Assembly: GCA_001430745.1 (NCBI GenBank)
Contig: KQ482040.1
Span: forward strand, 1,048,884 to 1,059,335
Direction: 5' to 3'
Length of the DNA stretch: 10,452 nt
DNA from: Auxenochlorella pyrenoidosa
Lineage: Eukaryota > Chlorophyta > Trebouxiophyceae > Chlorellales > Chlorellaceae
Within the stretch, counting starts at the first letter, position 1; each line of letters starts with the position of its first letter. The translations under genes were made by a program, and so were the position numbers. The notes under the pieces were generated by a model, which ran no database searches, was not told the DNA's origin, and saw nothing but the letters and a program-made list of their open reading frames with translations. Positions 1-8,900 of the stretch are shown piece by piece.

Positions 1-115
1 GGGAGACTCCCAGCGCCGGCCACCAATCTGGTTCCCTGCCCTGCGGCTTCCAGGCGCGCCTCGTGAGCACGCTCTGCATGCTGCCCTCTCCACGCGCTTC
101 CTCATTGCCCCGCAG
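1..115 (+). other. Intronic sequence upstream of the thymidylate kinase last exon
   Basis: The stretch ends in a pyrimidine-rich tract and the acceptor CCCCGCAG. Whether it includes the tail of an earlier exon is unresolved. Reading phase 0 into a donor at 63 gives an open frame ending in GFQARL, which fits thymidylate kinase poorly because three extra residues would separate FQ from RKVLDQFH. A second acceptor-like site, cggcttccag, ends at 53; with the donor at 63 it would frame a 9-nt micro-exon (54-62). Both readings are speculative. Confidence 0.4.
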
Positions 116-337
116 CGTAAGGTGCTGGACCAGTTCCACGCAATGCGGGACAGCAGCTGGCGCGTGATCGATGCCTCGCAGCCCATCGAGGAGATCCAGC
201 AGCAGCTGCGGGAGCAGGCGGCCGCGGTGGTCGCACGCTGCCAGCGAGGTGCAACGCCGCTGGGACGGCTGTGGATGGGCGGCAAGGCGGCAACGGCCAG
301 CGCCCCGGCACTGGCAGATATTAACAACGTCCAATGA
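116..337 (+). CDS. Thymidylate kinase (dTMP kinase), C-terminal exon, partial
   Basis: Thymidylate kinase phosphorylates dTMP to dTDP with ATP, a required step of dTTP synthesis. The visible exon encodes 73 residues beginning RKVLDQFHAMRDSSW and ending with TGA at 335-337. Family hallmarks of the eukaryotic C-terminus are present in order: the FHxMRDSSW segment, the 'W-x-V-I-D-A-S' strand followed by an I-E-E-I-Q helix (human DTYMK has a similar WKMVDAS stretch), and the closing PLGRLW. The P-loop, DRY-like and lid segments would lie in exons left of the window. The exon start is set by a cccgcag acceptor ending at 115, giving phase 0. A GTGAGC at 63-68 could be the donor of a 53-nt intron, but the preceding in-frame reading lacks the ERYE motif expected just before this exon, so bases 1-115 may all be intron. 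It converges on the minus-strand gene ending at 733. Recognition rests on remembered family sequence. Confidence 0.8.
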   Translation, partial: RKVLDQFHAMRDSSWRVIDASQPIEEIQQQLREQAAAVVARCQRGATPLGRLWMGGKAATASAPALADINNVQ

Positions 338-732
338 GGTCAGCCATGCCATGCCATGCCATCTCTATTTTGTACCTTTGATCTGTGCAACAGGTGTTTT
401 TGCTCTGGTTGACCTCAGCGTGTGCTCAGGGAAGTGAGTTCACAGGTGAGAGCGGGGGCTTGTGTCCCTCAGCAGGTCACGAAAAAGAAGAACATAACCT
501 TTTTGCATTCAGAGTGAGGAGAGTTGCACATGCAGCACAAAAACTTGGTCTCGGCTAGCCAGGAAAAGTGATGGGTGATTGGGGAACCGTCAGAGAGCAC
601 ACTAGGACTAGGACTGCATGGTGAGGTCGTAACAGCGCATCGCGCAGGCTGGCTCAAGACAGGAGGTCCTCTGGTTTCAAACAACTGATCACGTGGTTTT
701 TCGGCGCTCGATATGCGATTGCAGGCTCGCGT
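338..732. other. Convergent intergenic region holding two 3' UTRs
   Basis: This 395-base stretch separates the stop of the plus-strand thymidylate kinase from the stop of the minus-strand ePHD-B3 gene. It is clearly less GC-rich than the flanking exons, as expected for 3' UTR sequence. I found no TGTAA on either strand by eye. It contains a short (CATGC)n run near 343-362 and a repeated ACTAGG near 600-614. Open frames crossing it have no recognisable content. No RNA gene was seen. Confidence 0.6.
343..362. repeat. Short (CATGC)n microsatellite in the thymidylate kinase 3' UTR
   Basis: About four head-to-tail copies of the pentamer CCATG/CATGC lie just after the thymidylate kinase stop codon. 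It is probably simple replication-slippage sequence, with no visible function. Confidence 0.6.
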
Positions 733-3700
733 TCATTGAGCAGCGGCAGCGCCCAGCGCAGCAACAGGGTCGGGCGTCTCCCCCACCCTGCACTGCCCCG
801 GCTCCTGCTTCACTGCAGCATGGCCATTCCCAAAGAAGTGGGACAGGTCCATGTTGAAACTGGAAGCACCCTCCAGGCCCAGGCCGCCCAGCACGAGGCC
901 GCTCATGCCGCCGTTGTCAGCAGCTCCGGGCAGTTCCAGGGAAGCGGCAGCCAGGGGTTCCGCCCTGCTGCCACCCAGCAGTGCGGCGATCTCTGGCTTC
1001 TGCTCCTGCTGCTGCTCCTGCTGCTCCTGTGGCTGTGCTGCTCGTTGGACCGCTGCACCACCTGCTGCCACAGGAGTGGCAGCAGCTGCGATGGCTGCAA
1101 ACGGTGACTTGCGTGCAGCTGCCGCCACAGCTGCTGCCACCGCGCTGCCAGGCCTGCCCACGCCAGAGGCTGTGCTGCCAGCAAGCTGGGTCAGGATGCC
1201 TGCCCCAGCGGCGCGCACAAACTCCAGCAAGGCTGGCTTGTCACCCCGCAGCTGGGAGATGGTGAGGTATGCCACCTCGCGGCCGCAGGCGTCCAGCCAG
1301 GCATACTTGGCCCTGCAGGAGAGGAGGTGGAGTGGAGATGCTATCACCGCAAAACCTTGGAAAGCCATGCCTTCAGGCAGCTGTCATCCCCTTGTTTGGA
1401 AGCTGAGCAGCAGAACAAGAACTTGCTGCTGCTGTGCCAGCCGCTAGTGGCAGCACCCACCTGAACCGGAGCACCTCGCTCTGTTCCTGCGGGCTCCAGT
1501 CATGGGCTGCCAGGATATCCGTGATGGCGCTGAACATCAATGCATGCAGGGAGCTGGGCTTCCAGTCGGCCAGCGAGCCACCTGGCGGCGCTGCTGGCGG
1601 CATGTCTGGCAGCGGCAGGCCGCTGCAGGCCGCGCCTCGCGCCATCAGCACCGCCTGCTCTTGCTGTGCCAGCAGCTCAGCTGTCGTGCCAGCCTCGGCA
1701 GACCCGGCAACTCGCTGCCGCTTTGGCTGCGGCAGCCCGGCTGCGGCAGCAGCAGCGGCTGCACCAGGGCCGCCCAGCCCGGCCAGGGCCGCCTGGATGG
1801 CAGGTGTCCCATGGGTGCCGGCATAGCCAGCGGCTGCCACCAATGCCTCAAGGGCCTCCAGGGCGTCTGCTGGGGGAGGGGAGGCCAGGTCCAGGCCATG
1901 CTCCGCGGGGACACCCACAGCCGCCACCATCTCCATGTTTGCCAGTGATGCGGAGCGTGAGGCGGCTTTGCTGGTGAAGTCCACCCGCACCTGTGCAGGG
2001 CAAGCAGGCAGTTAGATTTACTTCAGTGTAGGCGCTAGGCACGGCAAGCCAGAAGAAAGGGTAGGTGCAGCAGGCAAAGTTACCAGGCAATCTGCCGACA
2101 CCCGATTTCCCTGGCCTTGCAAGCGTTCCCCCTGCCCTTGCCCACCTTGCGGTCAGAAGGCACGCGCTGGATGACAATGCGCCCGGTGCCGGGCTCCTTG
2201 CGGATCCGGATCTGCTCGCCCGCCTGCAGCCCTGACTCACGCATCCAGGTGCTGAATGTGCGGCCAGTGACGTAGTGCACATTGGCTGCATGTATGGGGG
2301 AGCGGGCAGGGCCAAAGGAGTCGGCAAACCAGGCGCTCTTCTCATGCAGCCGGCCTGCCCCCAAAGCTCCGCTTCGGCGATGCTGCCTCCCTTGCCGTGG
2401 CCTCACCAGCAGACACAAAGGAGACGTCGAAGCGGTACTCGACGTCCAGGTCGGGGTCGAACATGGGCGCGCGGTCGGTGTCGCCCGGCAGGCGGCCGTA
2501 CAGCTTCTTGAACAGCCAGCCTGCACGCAAGGAGATTGAATGTAAGTTAAATGAAAATTAAAAAAATGAAAAGGTGCTGTGCAGTATAAAGTGGGAACTG
2601 CATTAGGATGTTCCGGGCAAATGAAAGCTGCAATGTAGAATGCAGGCACAGTTTGTGAACCTGGAGGTAAAGGCACAGCCAGCTGGCTCCTCGTGGGTTG
2701 TGCCCAGGCGACTCCCCTTCCTGCTGATCACGCACCCGCAATCGGGCACTGCTGGTGCGCCAGCGTGGACTTGTACACCGTCTTGATGGCCCAGCCATCG
2801 GGCTGCTCCATCCAGCGGTTGGGGTGGCTGCCCTGCATGCTCTGCCCGCGGCCGTGGTCGCTGGTGGCCTCGTGGCGGGTGCCGCGGCGACCGCTGCCGC
2901 CAAAGGCCAGGCCAGTGCCGCCAGATGTCTCTGGCATCATGGAGTCTGACAGCTCTGAGCCAGCAGCCTGCACAGGGGCGCCAGGGTGAGCCGCAGATTT
3001 GGTCGGCAGAATATGGAGGAAGAGTAAAGGGCAGGCTGCACAGTGAAAGTACTCGCTGTGGACTTGGAGCATGCGAGCAGGAAGCGCACTGCGGCCCAAG
3101 TAGCCTCACAGCACGCACCTCTTCCATGCGTGCTCCAGCAGATGCGCCGCTGCCTGCCGAGATGCGGCTTAGCTCAATGTGGCCAGAGAGCGGGTCGCGC
3201 TTGAAGATGAGGGTGTCGCCCGAACAGATGCCCGCTGACTGCCACAGCTCTGCAAATTGCCCCTGCAGGCGGACAGGAACGAATAGTAGGTGGTTTAAAC
3301 AGGCATGGTGGCAACAATAACTTGGAGCTAGAGCAGACGTGTAGGCATCGGTCGAGGATCAGCCTGCCTGCCAACCGGCTGGCTGCGCTCGATACTCCGC
3401 CTCACTCTCAGCGTGTACTGCGGGCGGTTGTCGTTCCGTGCCTCGGTCTGCACCATGCAGAGCCATTCGCCACCAGCATGGTCAACAAGCACCGCCGAGC
3501 CGGCGCTGCGAAAGAGCTCCTTGTACACCTTGGCTGCAGGCAGGGCGAGTCAGAATTGAAGTTGATGCAAGGGTTGCCATATGAGCACAATGAGATAGAT
3601 GGGCAAGGAGCTGCCCTGCTTTATGACGGCACTTACCTTGCACCATGCAGGCCTTACGAACCCCTTCCCCCTCCCCCTCGCACCCCCCACCCACACCCTC

Positions 3701-4956
3701 ATGCTGCTTACTCGCAAAGTGCACGGTGCGCTGCTCGCACCACCAGGGCGGCACCACCTTGAGCCAGGTGTTCTCGTCCTTCTTCTGCCAGTCAGTGCGT
3801 GGGCGCTGAGCCTCGTTTGCGGGACGGGTGCGCTTGGTGCTGCCGCCGCCTGTGGAGCAGACGCGACCAGGAATAGGGGGTAGAGGGGTTGATGACAGCT
3901 GGGAAGACAGCATGGCTGGGCATTCCACAACTGCAACGAGACAAGGGATAGTACAACCAGCTCAGCAGCGAGGAGGACGCCATAGTCTTTGCACAAAGAG
4001 CACCAACCTGTCTGGCGGCGTGGGCGCGCGGGCGTGGGCGCCGCATGGTACTCCTCATCGCTGGCAGCACCGCCGTCGTTGTCGCAGTGCGCAGGGCACC
4101 AGGTCTCAAACGTCTCCGAGTCGAGCACCACACCCGGGGCGCCCAGCGCGCAGGGCAGATGGTAGGCGCAGCGACAGCTGCAAACAGTGGGAGGGCTGGC
4201 GGTCGGTCAGTTACAGCAGGCAAGCAGCTGGCAAGCTGGCCAAGCTCTGCTCACTCGAGCATCAGGTCAGCTGTTGGGACACTTGGTGAATAAATCTTCA
4301 ACACGAACCTCACAACTGTAGAAGCCAACCCAGAGTCAGGCCCTACCTGTGATGTGAGCAAGTCAGCGAGGCGCCAGCGAGGCCGCAGGTGCTGCAGGTG
4401 CGGCTGCGCGCGCGGCGCACCTCCATCTCCAGGTTGACATAGTTGGAGGATCCCTGCAGGATCAAATGGGTTCCAGATGACATTTCAGTGCTGCTTCGAG
4501 GTAGTGTGCGCCGCCATGGCGTGGCCCCGTCTGCCAACATGCACAGTCAACATGACATGGTGCTGCACCCACCTGGGACATATAGCAGTTTGGGGCCCAC
4601 AGGGCGCACAGGTGGTGTACTGCAGCGGGCTGATCGTCCAGGGTGACAGGGCGCAGCACGCCGCAGGCTGCCTCGTTGCTCACGCCCCCGCAGAGGCAGC
4701 AGGAGGGTGGCGCAAGCGCCGGCGCTGCTCCCAACGGGGCAGTCGCGGCAGCCGCCAGGAAGGCGGTCGTGGGCTGATCGGCATTGACCGGAGTGATCAG
4801 CGTCTCAGCCTCGGACAGAGCGGCTCCCGCCAGGCGGGGAACAAAGACCGCGCCGTTTCCGCCCGCCTGCATACCGCTCGATGCTGCACTGCCTTGAAGG
4901 AACTGCAGCTGCTTGTGTAGGGCGCCCAGGGCGCCGAGGGCTCCTTCCGTCCCCAT
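733..4956 (-). CDS. ePHD finger + two B3-like domains nuclear protein, 11 exons, complete
   Basis: Predicted nuclear chromatin or transcription regulator of 911 residues. Exons (minus strand): 4956-4573, 4453-4347, 4177-4008, 3849-3712, 3533-3406, 3262-3119, 2967-2736, 2520-2407, 2354-2146, 1990-1461, 1312-733. Every intron is GT-AG and all phases agree; the exons total 2736 nt. The ATG at 4956 is the first in frame after an upstream TGA (5008-5010); a non-coding or short upstream exon remains possible because a CTGCAG acceptor-like site lies at 4996-5001. Domain order: Gly/Ala-rich leader (1-85); extended PHD (86-195); first B3-like domain (248-343); Gly/Ser/Arg linker; second, longer B3-like domain (415-537); Ala-rich segment with PKRQR (631-635), a possible nuclear signal; helical module (681-762); Gln-Glu repeats and a VKQEP SUMO-type motif near the end. 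It lies downstream of and parallel to the WHIM-PHD gene. I know of no named protein with this architecture, so no symbol is given. Confidence 0.82.
1000..1036 (-). repeat. Coding CAG-rich repeat (Gln-Glu tract) in the last exon
   Basis: The triplet-repetitive stretch encodes EQQEQQQEQ, about residues 821-835 of the ePHD-B3 protein. Such tracts are common in algal transcription regulators and usually unstructured. Its length may vary among strains. Confidence 0.6.
1183..1576 (-). other. Unrecognised helical module, residues ~681-762
   Basis: After about 130 residues of Ala/Pro/Gly-rich sequence the protein regains ordered composition: DWKPSSLHALMFSAITDI, HDWSPQEQSEVLRFR, then (across intron 10, split Arg codon AG|G) AKYAWLDACGREVAYLTI and KPALLEFVRAAGAGILTQL. 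Heptad-like hydrophobics, two Trp and low glycine suggest a small folded, mostly helical domain, possibly for dimerisation or partner binding. I do not recognise a family. Confidence 0.5.
2161..2796 (-). other. Second, divergent B3-like domain, residues ~415-537
   Basis: Encoded by the end of exon 7 plus exons 8-9. It repeats the first domain's landmarks: DGWAIKTVYK at the start, AGWLFKKLYGRL, a VEYRFDVSF strand, then FSTWMRESGLQAGEQIRIRK followed by GTGRIVIQRV. The ends of the two domains match closely in layout (GICSGDTLIFKR + SGHIELSRI against GLQAGEQIRIRK + GTGRIVIQRV), suggesting internal duplication. It is longer than the first because of Asp-rich (DPDLDVE) and SFGPARSPIH segments. The GD of the canonical core is GE here. 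It may be structural rather than DNA-binding. Confidence 0.6.
3161..3769 (-). other. First B3-like DNA-binding domain, residues ~248-343
   Basis: Encoded by exons 4-6. The segment has the B3 order: an initial NTWLKVVPP strand, a HFATKVYKEL turn-helix (where many B3 domains have 'IP..F...L'), a GGEWLCMVQTEARN strand pair, then QYTLRGQFAELW and the diagnostic GICSGDTLIFKRD (B3 consensus 'L..GD...F.R'). B3 domains of the ARF, RAV, VAL and REM groups bind short DNA motifs in the major groove; target bases cannot be predicted here. The helix normally starting 'GW..F' reads GQFAELW, a divergence. Assigned by pattern, with no profile search. Confidence 0.72.
4084..4701 (-). other. Extended PHD (ePHD) zinc-finger domain, residues ~86-195
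   Basis: The domain crosses exons 1-3. A C2HC pre-knuckle (C86-x2-C89 in SCCLCGG, then H114-x2-C117 in VHHLCALW) is followed by an atypical PHD: C148-x2-C151 (CSTCGL), GASLTC with C160, C165, Y169-H170-x2-C173 (YHLPCAL), and a closing WCPAHC (C191, H194). This spacing is the signature of the extended PHD in PHF6, ATX-type methyltransferases and plant BRCA1/BARD1, where it binds nucleosomes, DNA or histone tails. All zinc ligands are present once the two introns are removed, which itself supports the splice model. The partner cannot be read from sequence. Confidence 0.88.
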
Positions 4957-5640
4957 GTGGAAATTGTGGCTGGACCTCCTCTTGCCGCTATGCCGCTGCA
5001 GGCTAGATCAGCAGCATATGACCGGGTTCCGAGGGCCTGCGGGATCGCAGTTGCAACCTCGGGCCGGGCGCCGGTTTCGGTCAGCTCTCGCCGCTGCAAC
5101 GACAAGCAGTCGATGTTTTGCAGCGGCCCTGTTGTTGTGGAACACACGAAAGCTATAGGAATTGCGGGTCAGGCAATGCTGGGGGTTTGGCACGAAAAGA
5201 GTTGGGAGCAGGCAGTGCTGAGCGCGCTGCCGCTCCCAGCGCCCGATGGCATTCCCAGATGGGGCCTGCGCCCTGCATCCTTGGACCTTCAGACCCGGCC
5301 CACTATGTATACTTCAATTTATTTATCCGAAAGAGGAGAAGCAGGGCGCAATGACCAAACCCACCTTCCCTACTTCAACTTCTCTCCCGGTGGCTGGGGG
5401 CTTCGCTGGCCCAAGAGGCAAGTGCAGCGGCACAACAGCCTGAATAACCTGACACATACTGGCCACCTGCAGTTGCAACTTTGGCTGGGCGCTAAAAACA
5501 GTTTACAGGACCGAATTAAGAGGATGTAGTCACAGCAGGTCAGGGTGGAGTCAAGAGTCAGGGGACGTGCACAGAGGGAGGCAACGAGGGAAGCCCGCGG
5601 GGGGAGCGCAAGGAAGGGCCGAGCATACATGGCCTGGGCA
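4957..5640. other. Spacer: upstream region of the ePHD-B3 gene and 3' end of the WHIM-PHD gene
   Basis: No credible coding sequence lies in these 684 bases. The right part, next to the stop at 5641, should be the WHIM-PHD 3' UTR; the left part, up to 4957, should be promoter and 5' leader for the ePHD-B3 gene. An AT-rich patch near 5301-5330 stands out in otherwise GC-rich sequence and could be a core-promoter element on the minus strand, but it is about 350 bases from the ATG. No conserved operator was recognised. Confidence 0.55.
5503..5507 (-). terminator. Candidate TGTAA polyadenylation signal of the WHIM-PHD gene
   Basis: TGTAA on the minus strand, 134 nt past the TAA stop at 5643-5641. 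TGTAA is the usual polyadenylation signal of chlorophyte algae such as Chlamydomonas and Volvox. A pentamer occurs often by chance, so position is the main support. Confidence 0.45.
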
Positions 5641-5937
5641 TTACCGCTTCCGCCGCCGTTTGCTGGTGGTGCCCTCGTCTTCGGTGGCCGAGCTATCCAG
5701 GCTGGCAGTGGCCTCGCTCACCGTGGCCTCGCTGTCGCTGTCTGCCTTCTTCTTGCCGCCGCCGCCGCCGCTGCCGCCGCTGCGCGCGCCGCCGCCGCGC
5801 CCGCCCTCCTCGTCTTCCGTCTCCTCATCCTCCGTCTCATCCGACAGCACATCCCCCAGGTCTGCCTCCTCGTCGCCGCGGCGCGCGTTGGAGGCGCGGC
5901 GCCGCCGGCCGATGCGGGCCTTGAGCTCGCCGTTGTC
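5641..5937 (-). other. Acidic and basic low-complexity C-terminal tail
   Basis: After the PHD come RIGRRRRASNARR, an acidic Asp/Glu/Thr run (DETEDEETEDEE), a Gly-rich stretch, Ser/Glu-rich sequence with several S-D/S-x-x-E casein kinase 2-like sites, and the terminal SKRRRKR. The basic clusters resemble nuclear localisation signals; the acidic part could contact histones. It is probably unstructured. Confidence 0.7.
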
Positions 5938-8900
5938 GTGGTTAGCGCAGATGTAGTTGCCGGCGGGGAAGGGCATGCCGGTGCACTCGGGGTGGACGCT
6001 CACGCAGCACGCGTCGGGGTGCTGCATGGGGAGGGGCGTCCGGCAGGCACGGGGAGGTGGGGATAAGAGCTGGCAGAGGTGTTGGGAAGGAATGAGGGGA
6101 GGTGTGGGGAGGTGGGGACGAGAGCTGGCAGAGGTGTGAAGAAGCCCCAGGTTTGCAAGCTTGCTGCCTGCCACCTGAGTGGAGCAGGGTGCAATAAACA
6201 CAAAGCCGCCCTGCAAGCTGCCTCATGCTGCCCCGCCTGCAGCCAGCCCCACTCAAGCTGCGCTCCCCGCTCACCTCGCAGCACAGCAGGTCGCCCGCCA
6301 GCAGGCACACCGAGCACTGGTAGCCCCAGCGGCAGGAGGCCACCTGCTCGTCGCTGGCGATGGTGTCCACCGCGCCAGTGCCACGCGCAGGCGGGAAGGG
6401 CTCGCGCCCCATCGCCTTCAGCACGATGCGCACGCCATCTGAGCACGCGGGAGGGGAAGGACGCGCGCTTCAACTGCTGTTGGGGTTACGGCACAGCACG
6501 CGTGCAGCAAAAGGCCGATAGGCTACTCCTGAACAGTGCCACAAGACATGTGCGTGCGCGTCTACAAAACAAGCCCTGGCGGCAGAGGAGCAGGGGGGAC
6601 TCACCGTCCGTCTTGGCCTTTCCCGTGCGGATCATGAGGGGGCGGGGCAGGCCGGTCTGCTGCCGCGCCGCGCGCATGTCCTCGCGCCGCTGCCGCTCCT
6701 TCTCCTCCGCCTCCCACTTGGCAATCTCCACGGCCAGCTGCACCCAGCGCTCCAGCATGGGGCCCGCGCTGCGCAGGCACAAAGTGGGATCGTGGCGGAC
6801 ATGTGTCGTCCATGATACAGATAGACGAGCGACCGAGGCCATCACAGCCAGACGGGTGAGACGTGTAGCATGCCACCTCATCGACTTAATCATGCACAGT
6901 CCCTACAGTTGAGTATGGCAGCAATCTGACCCACTGTCCCTCATGCTGTCCAAAAGTGGCCCCTGCTGCCCACACAGACGAACTGGCAAAGAAACCCTAA
7001 TGCTCCCCCAGGCACCCACCGGTCGCAGAGGATGTAGGCGCAGTACGACGCGTCCTGCGCGGTCTCGGCTGCCCGCGTCATGCGCAGCCAGACGGCGCGC
7101 TCGCGCGCGCTGCGCCACAGCCGCGCCGGCTTGCGCATGCGCTTCTCGCGCAGCCAGGCGTGCTCGGCGTCAGAGTCGTCCATGTCGTCGTCAACAGTCA
7201 CCTGAGGGCAGGGGGAGGGAGGCGGTGGAGGAGGGGTGGTGTGGTGTGTGGTGTGTGGTGTGTGTGGTGGGGGGGTGGGGCGTGGGGGATGGGGGAGTGG
7301 GCAGGCAAGGCAGGGCCTGGGCAGGGGCAGGCAGCGGGGAGCAGGCATCGCGCAGGCAGCCATCAGCGCCCATGCGCCACCGATTCATCGGCCTTTGCTC
7401 ACCGGATGCAGCGGCTGAGCCTCCTGCTGCTCCACTGTTGTGCCCGCCTCTGTCTCTGTGCCGCCCGCCTCTGCGCCCGACTGGCTGACACCCGCGCTGC
7501 TGGGCTGCATGCTGTCAGCCTTGGCAAGCCTGGCCACTGCCGGGTGCAGCGGCGGCTTGCCTGCCGGCCCCCGCTGCTGCTGCTGCTGCTGCTGTTGGGC
7601 CGGCGAAGGTGGCCGCGGCGGCAGGCCTGCTGCTGCTGCCTGCTGGGCGTGCGGCGCGGGTGGCTGCGCGCCGTCCTGCGGCTGCTCCTCCTTGACGAGC
7701 GCTGCAGAGGAGCCAGACGCGGGCAGCGCCGCGCCCTGCTGCTCTGCCGGCGGCTGCTCGCTGCGGCCCGGCGCCACGCCATCGACCTCCATCGCCTCAG
7801 GCTTCACCCCGGCACCTGCCTCCTCCTTGACGCGCGCGGCTGCCTCGCTGCCAGCGCCTCCGCCGCCCCCCTGGGCGGTGTCCTCCTCCTCAGGCTTCAC
7901 CTCCGCTCCGGGCTGGGGAGCCTCGCCAAGCAGGGCCGCCATGGTGGCGTCATCCGCGTCTGCGCCAGCACGGGCGGGCAAAGGGCAAAAGTGCTCAGCA
8001 AGGGGGCGGGAGAGGGCAGGTGCTTGCGCACGTGGCAGCTTGTTGGCTGCACCCAGAACATGGCAATGGCTGTGGCTTGTTGTCAGGCACAGCAACAGAA
8101 GCATGCGTGTGCTGGAGGCACACGACCCATAAAAAACCATGATTTCCCCTATTGAGGCGACAGGGGCAGAACGCTTTCTCTACATTGGAATTCTTCTGCC
8201 CCACGCTAAGGTCTCACCCCTGGGCAGGCCCTCGCCCGCGTGGCAGTACACCTCCTCCACAGCCAGCAGGAAGCGGCAGATAGCGGCGGGGTCGGTGCAG
8301 GCCGCTAGCTGGCGCCGCCACTCGGCCAGGTCGGCGCCCTCCAGCTCGATCTGCAGGCAGGCGGGCGGCTCCGGGATGGCAGTCGAGCAGAAGCGAACCA
8401 GGCCGGCCTGCTTGCCCGTGGATTGATTGCGGGTTTCCCGGGAGCTCTGGCAGCCTTGGCGCTCCCTGGGGCGCCTCATTGCGTGCTGGTTCCCACGTGG
8501 CCTGCCCACGCCCCTTCTCCTCCCGCGCTGCTTGCCCACCGCCCCGGCAGCCTCGGCTGGGCTCACCCCGACGCGCTGGGTCTCGTCCAGGAAGCCCTCC
8601 AGCTTGCCCTTGGCCTCTGCCAGCGCGGCCTCGTCGATGCGCCGCGCCAGCTGCTCCCGCGGCGGCTGCTCGGCGGCGCCCACCGCCACGGGCCGCGCTA
8701 TCTCCGACTTGAAGATGTTGGGGGTCTGGGCTCGGGGGTGGGGTGGGTGGGGTTTGGGGGGATGCATGCGTTGGGGTTTGGCACAGCGGCAGGAGGAGCC
8801 CCAACATGGTACCACCTAGGCGCCAGCAGGCACGGCCGCCAGCCCCAGCTGCAGGGCTCTGAGTGGCGCTCCAGGGCTGCGGCTGCCCGGGCGATGGGCC

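Noticed and set aside
338..732. Small gene or RNA gene in the convergent spacer
   Set aside because: Short frames on both strands have no recognisable content, and no tRNA-like fold or conserved RNA motif was seen.
4797..5147. Minus-strand frame starting at 5147 as an alternative start or upstream ORF for the ePHD-B3 gene
   Set aside because: It begins with GTG (not ATG) and runs in a different frame from the zinc-finger exon; the ATG at 4956 follows an in-frame TGA and leads directly to the ePHD.
6079..6912. Plus-strand open frame of 277 codons
   Set aside because: Lies over three minus-strand exons and introns of the PHD region that join in phase; its Arg/Ser/Cys-rich product has no recognisable domain.
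7160..8155. Plus-strand open frame of 331 codons
   Set aside because: Antisense to the Gln/Ala linker exon and a G/T simple repeat; Leu/Arg/Cys-rich translation is the complement of CAG-type repeats.
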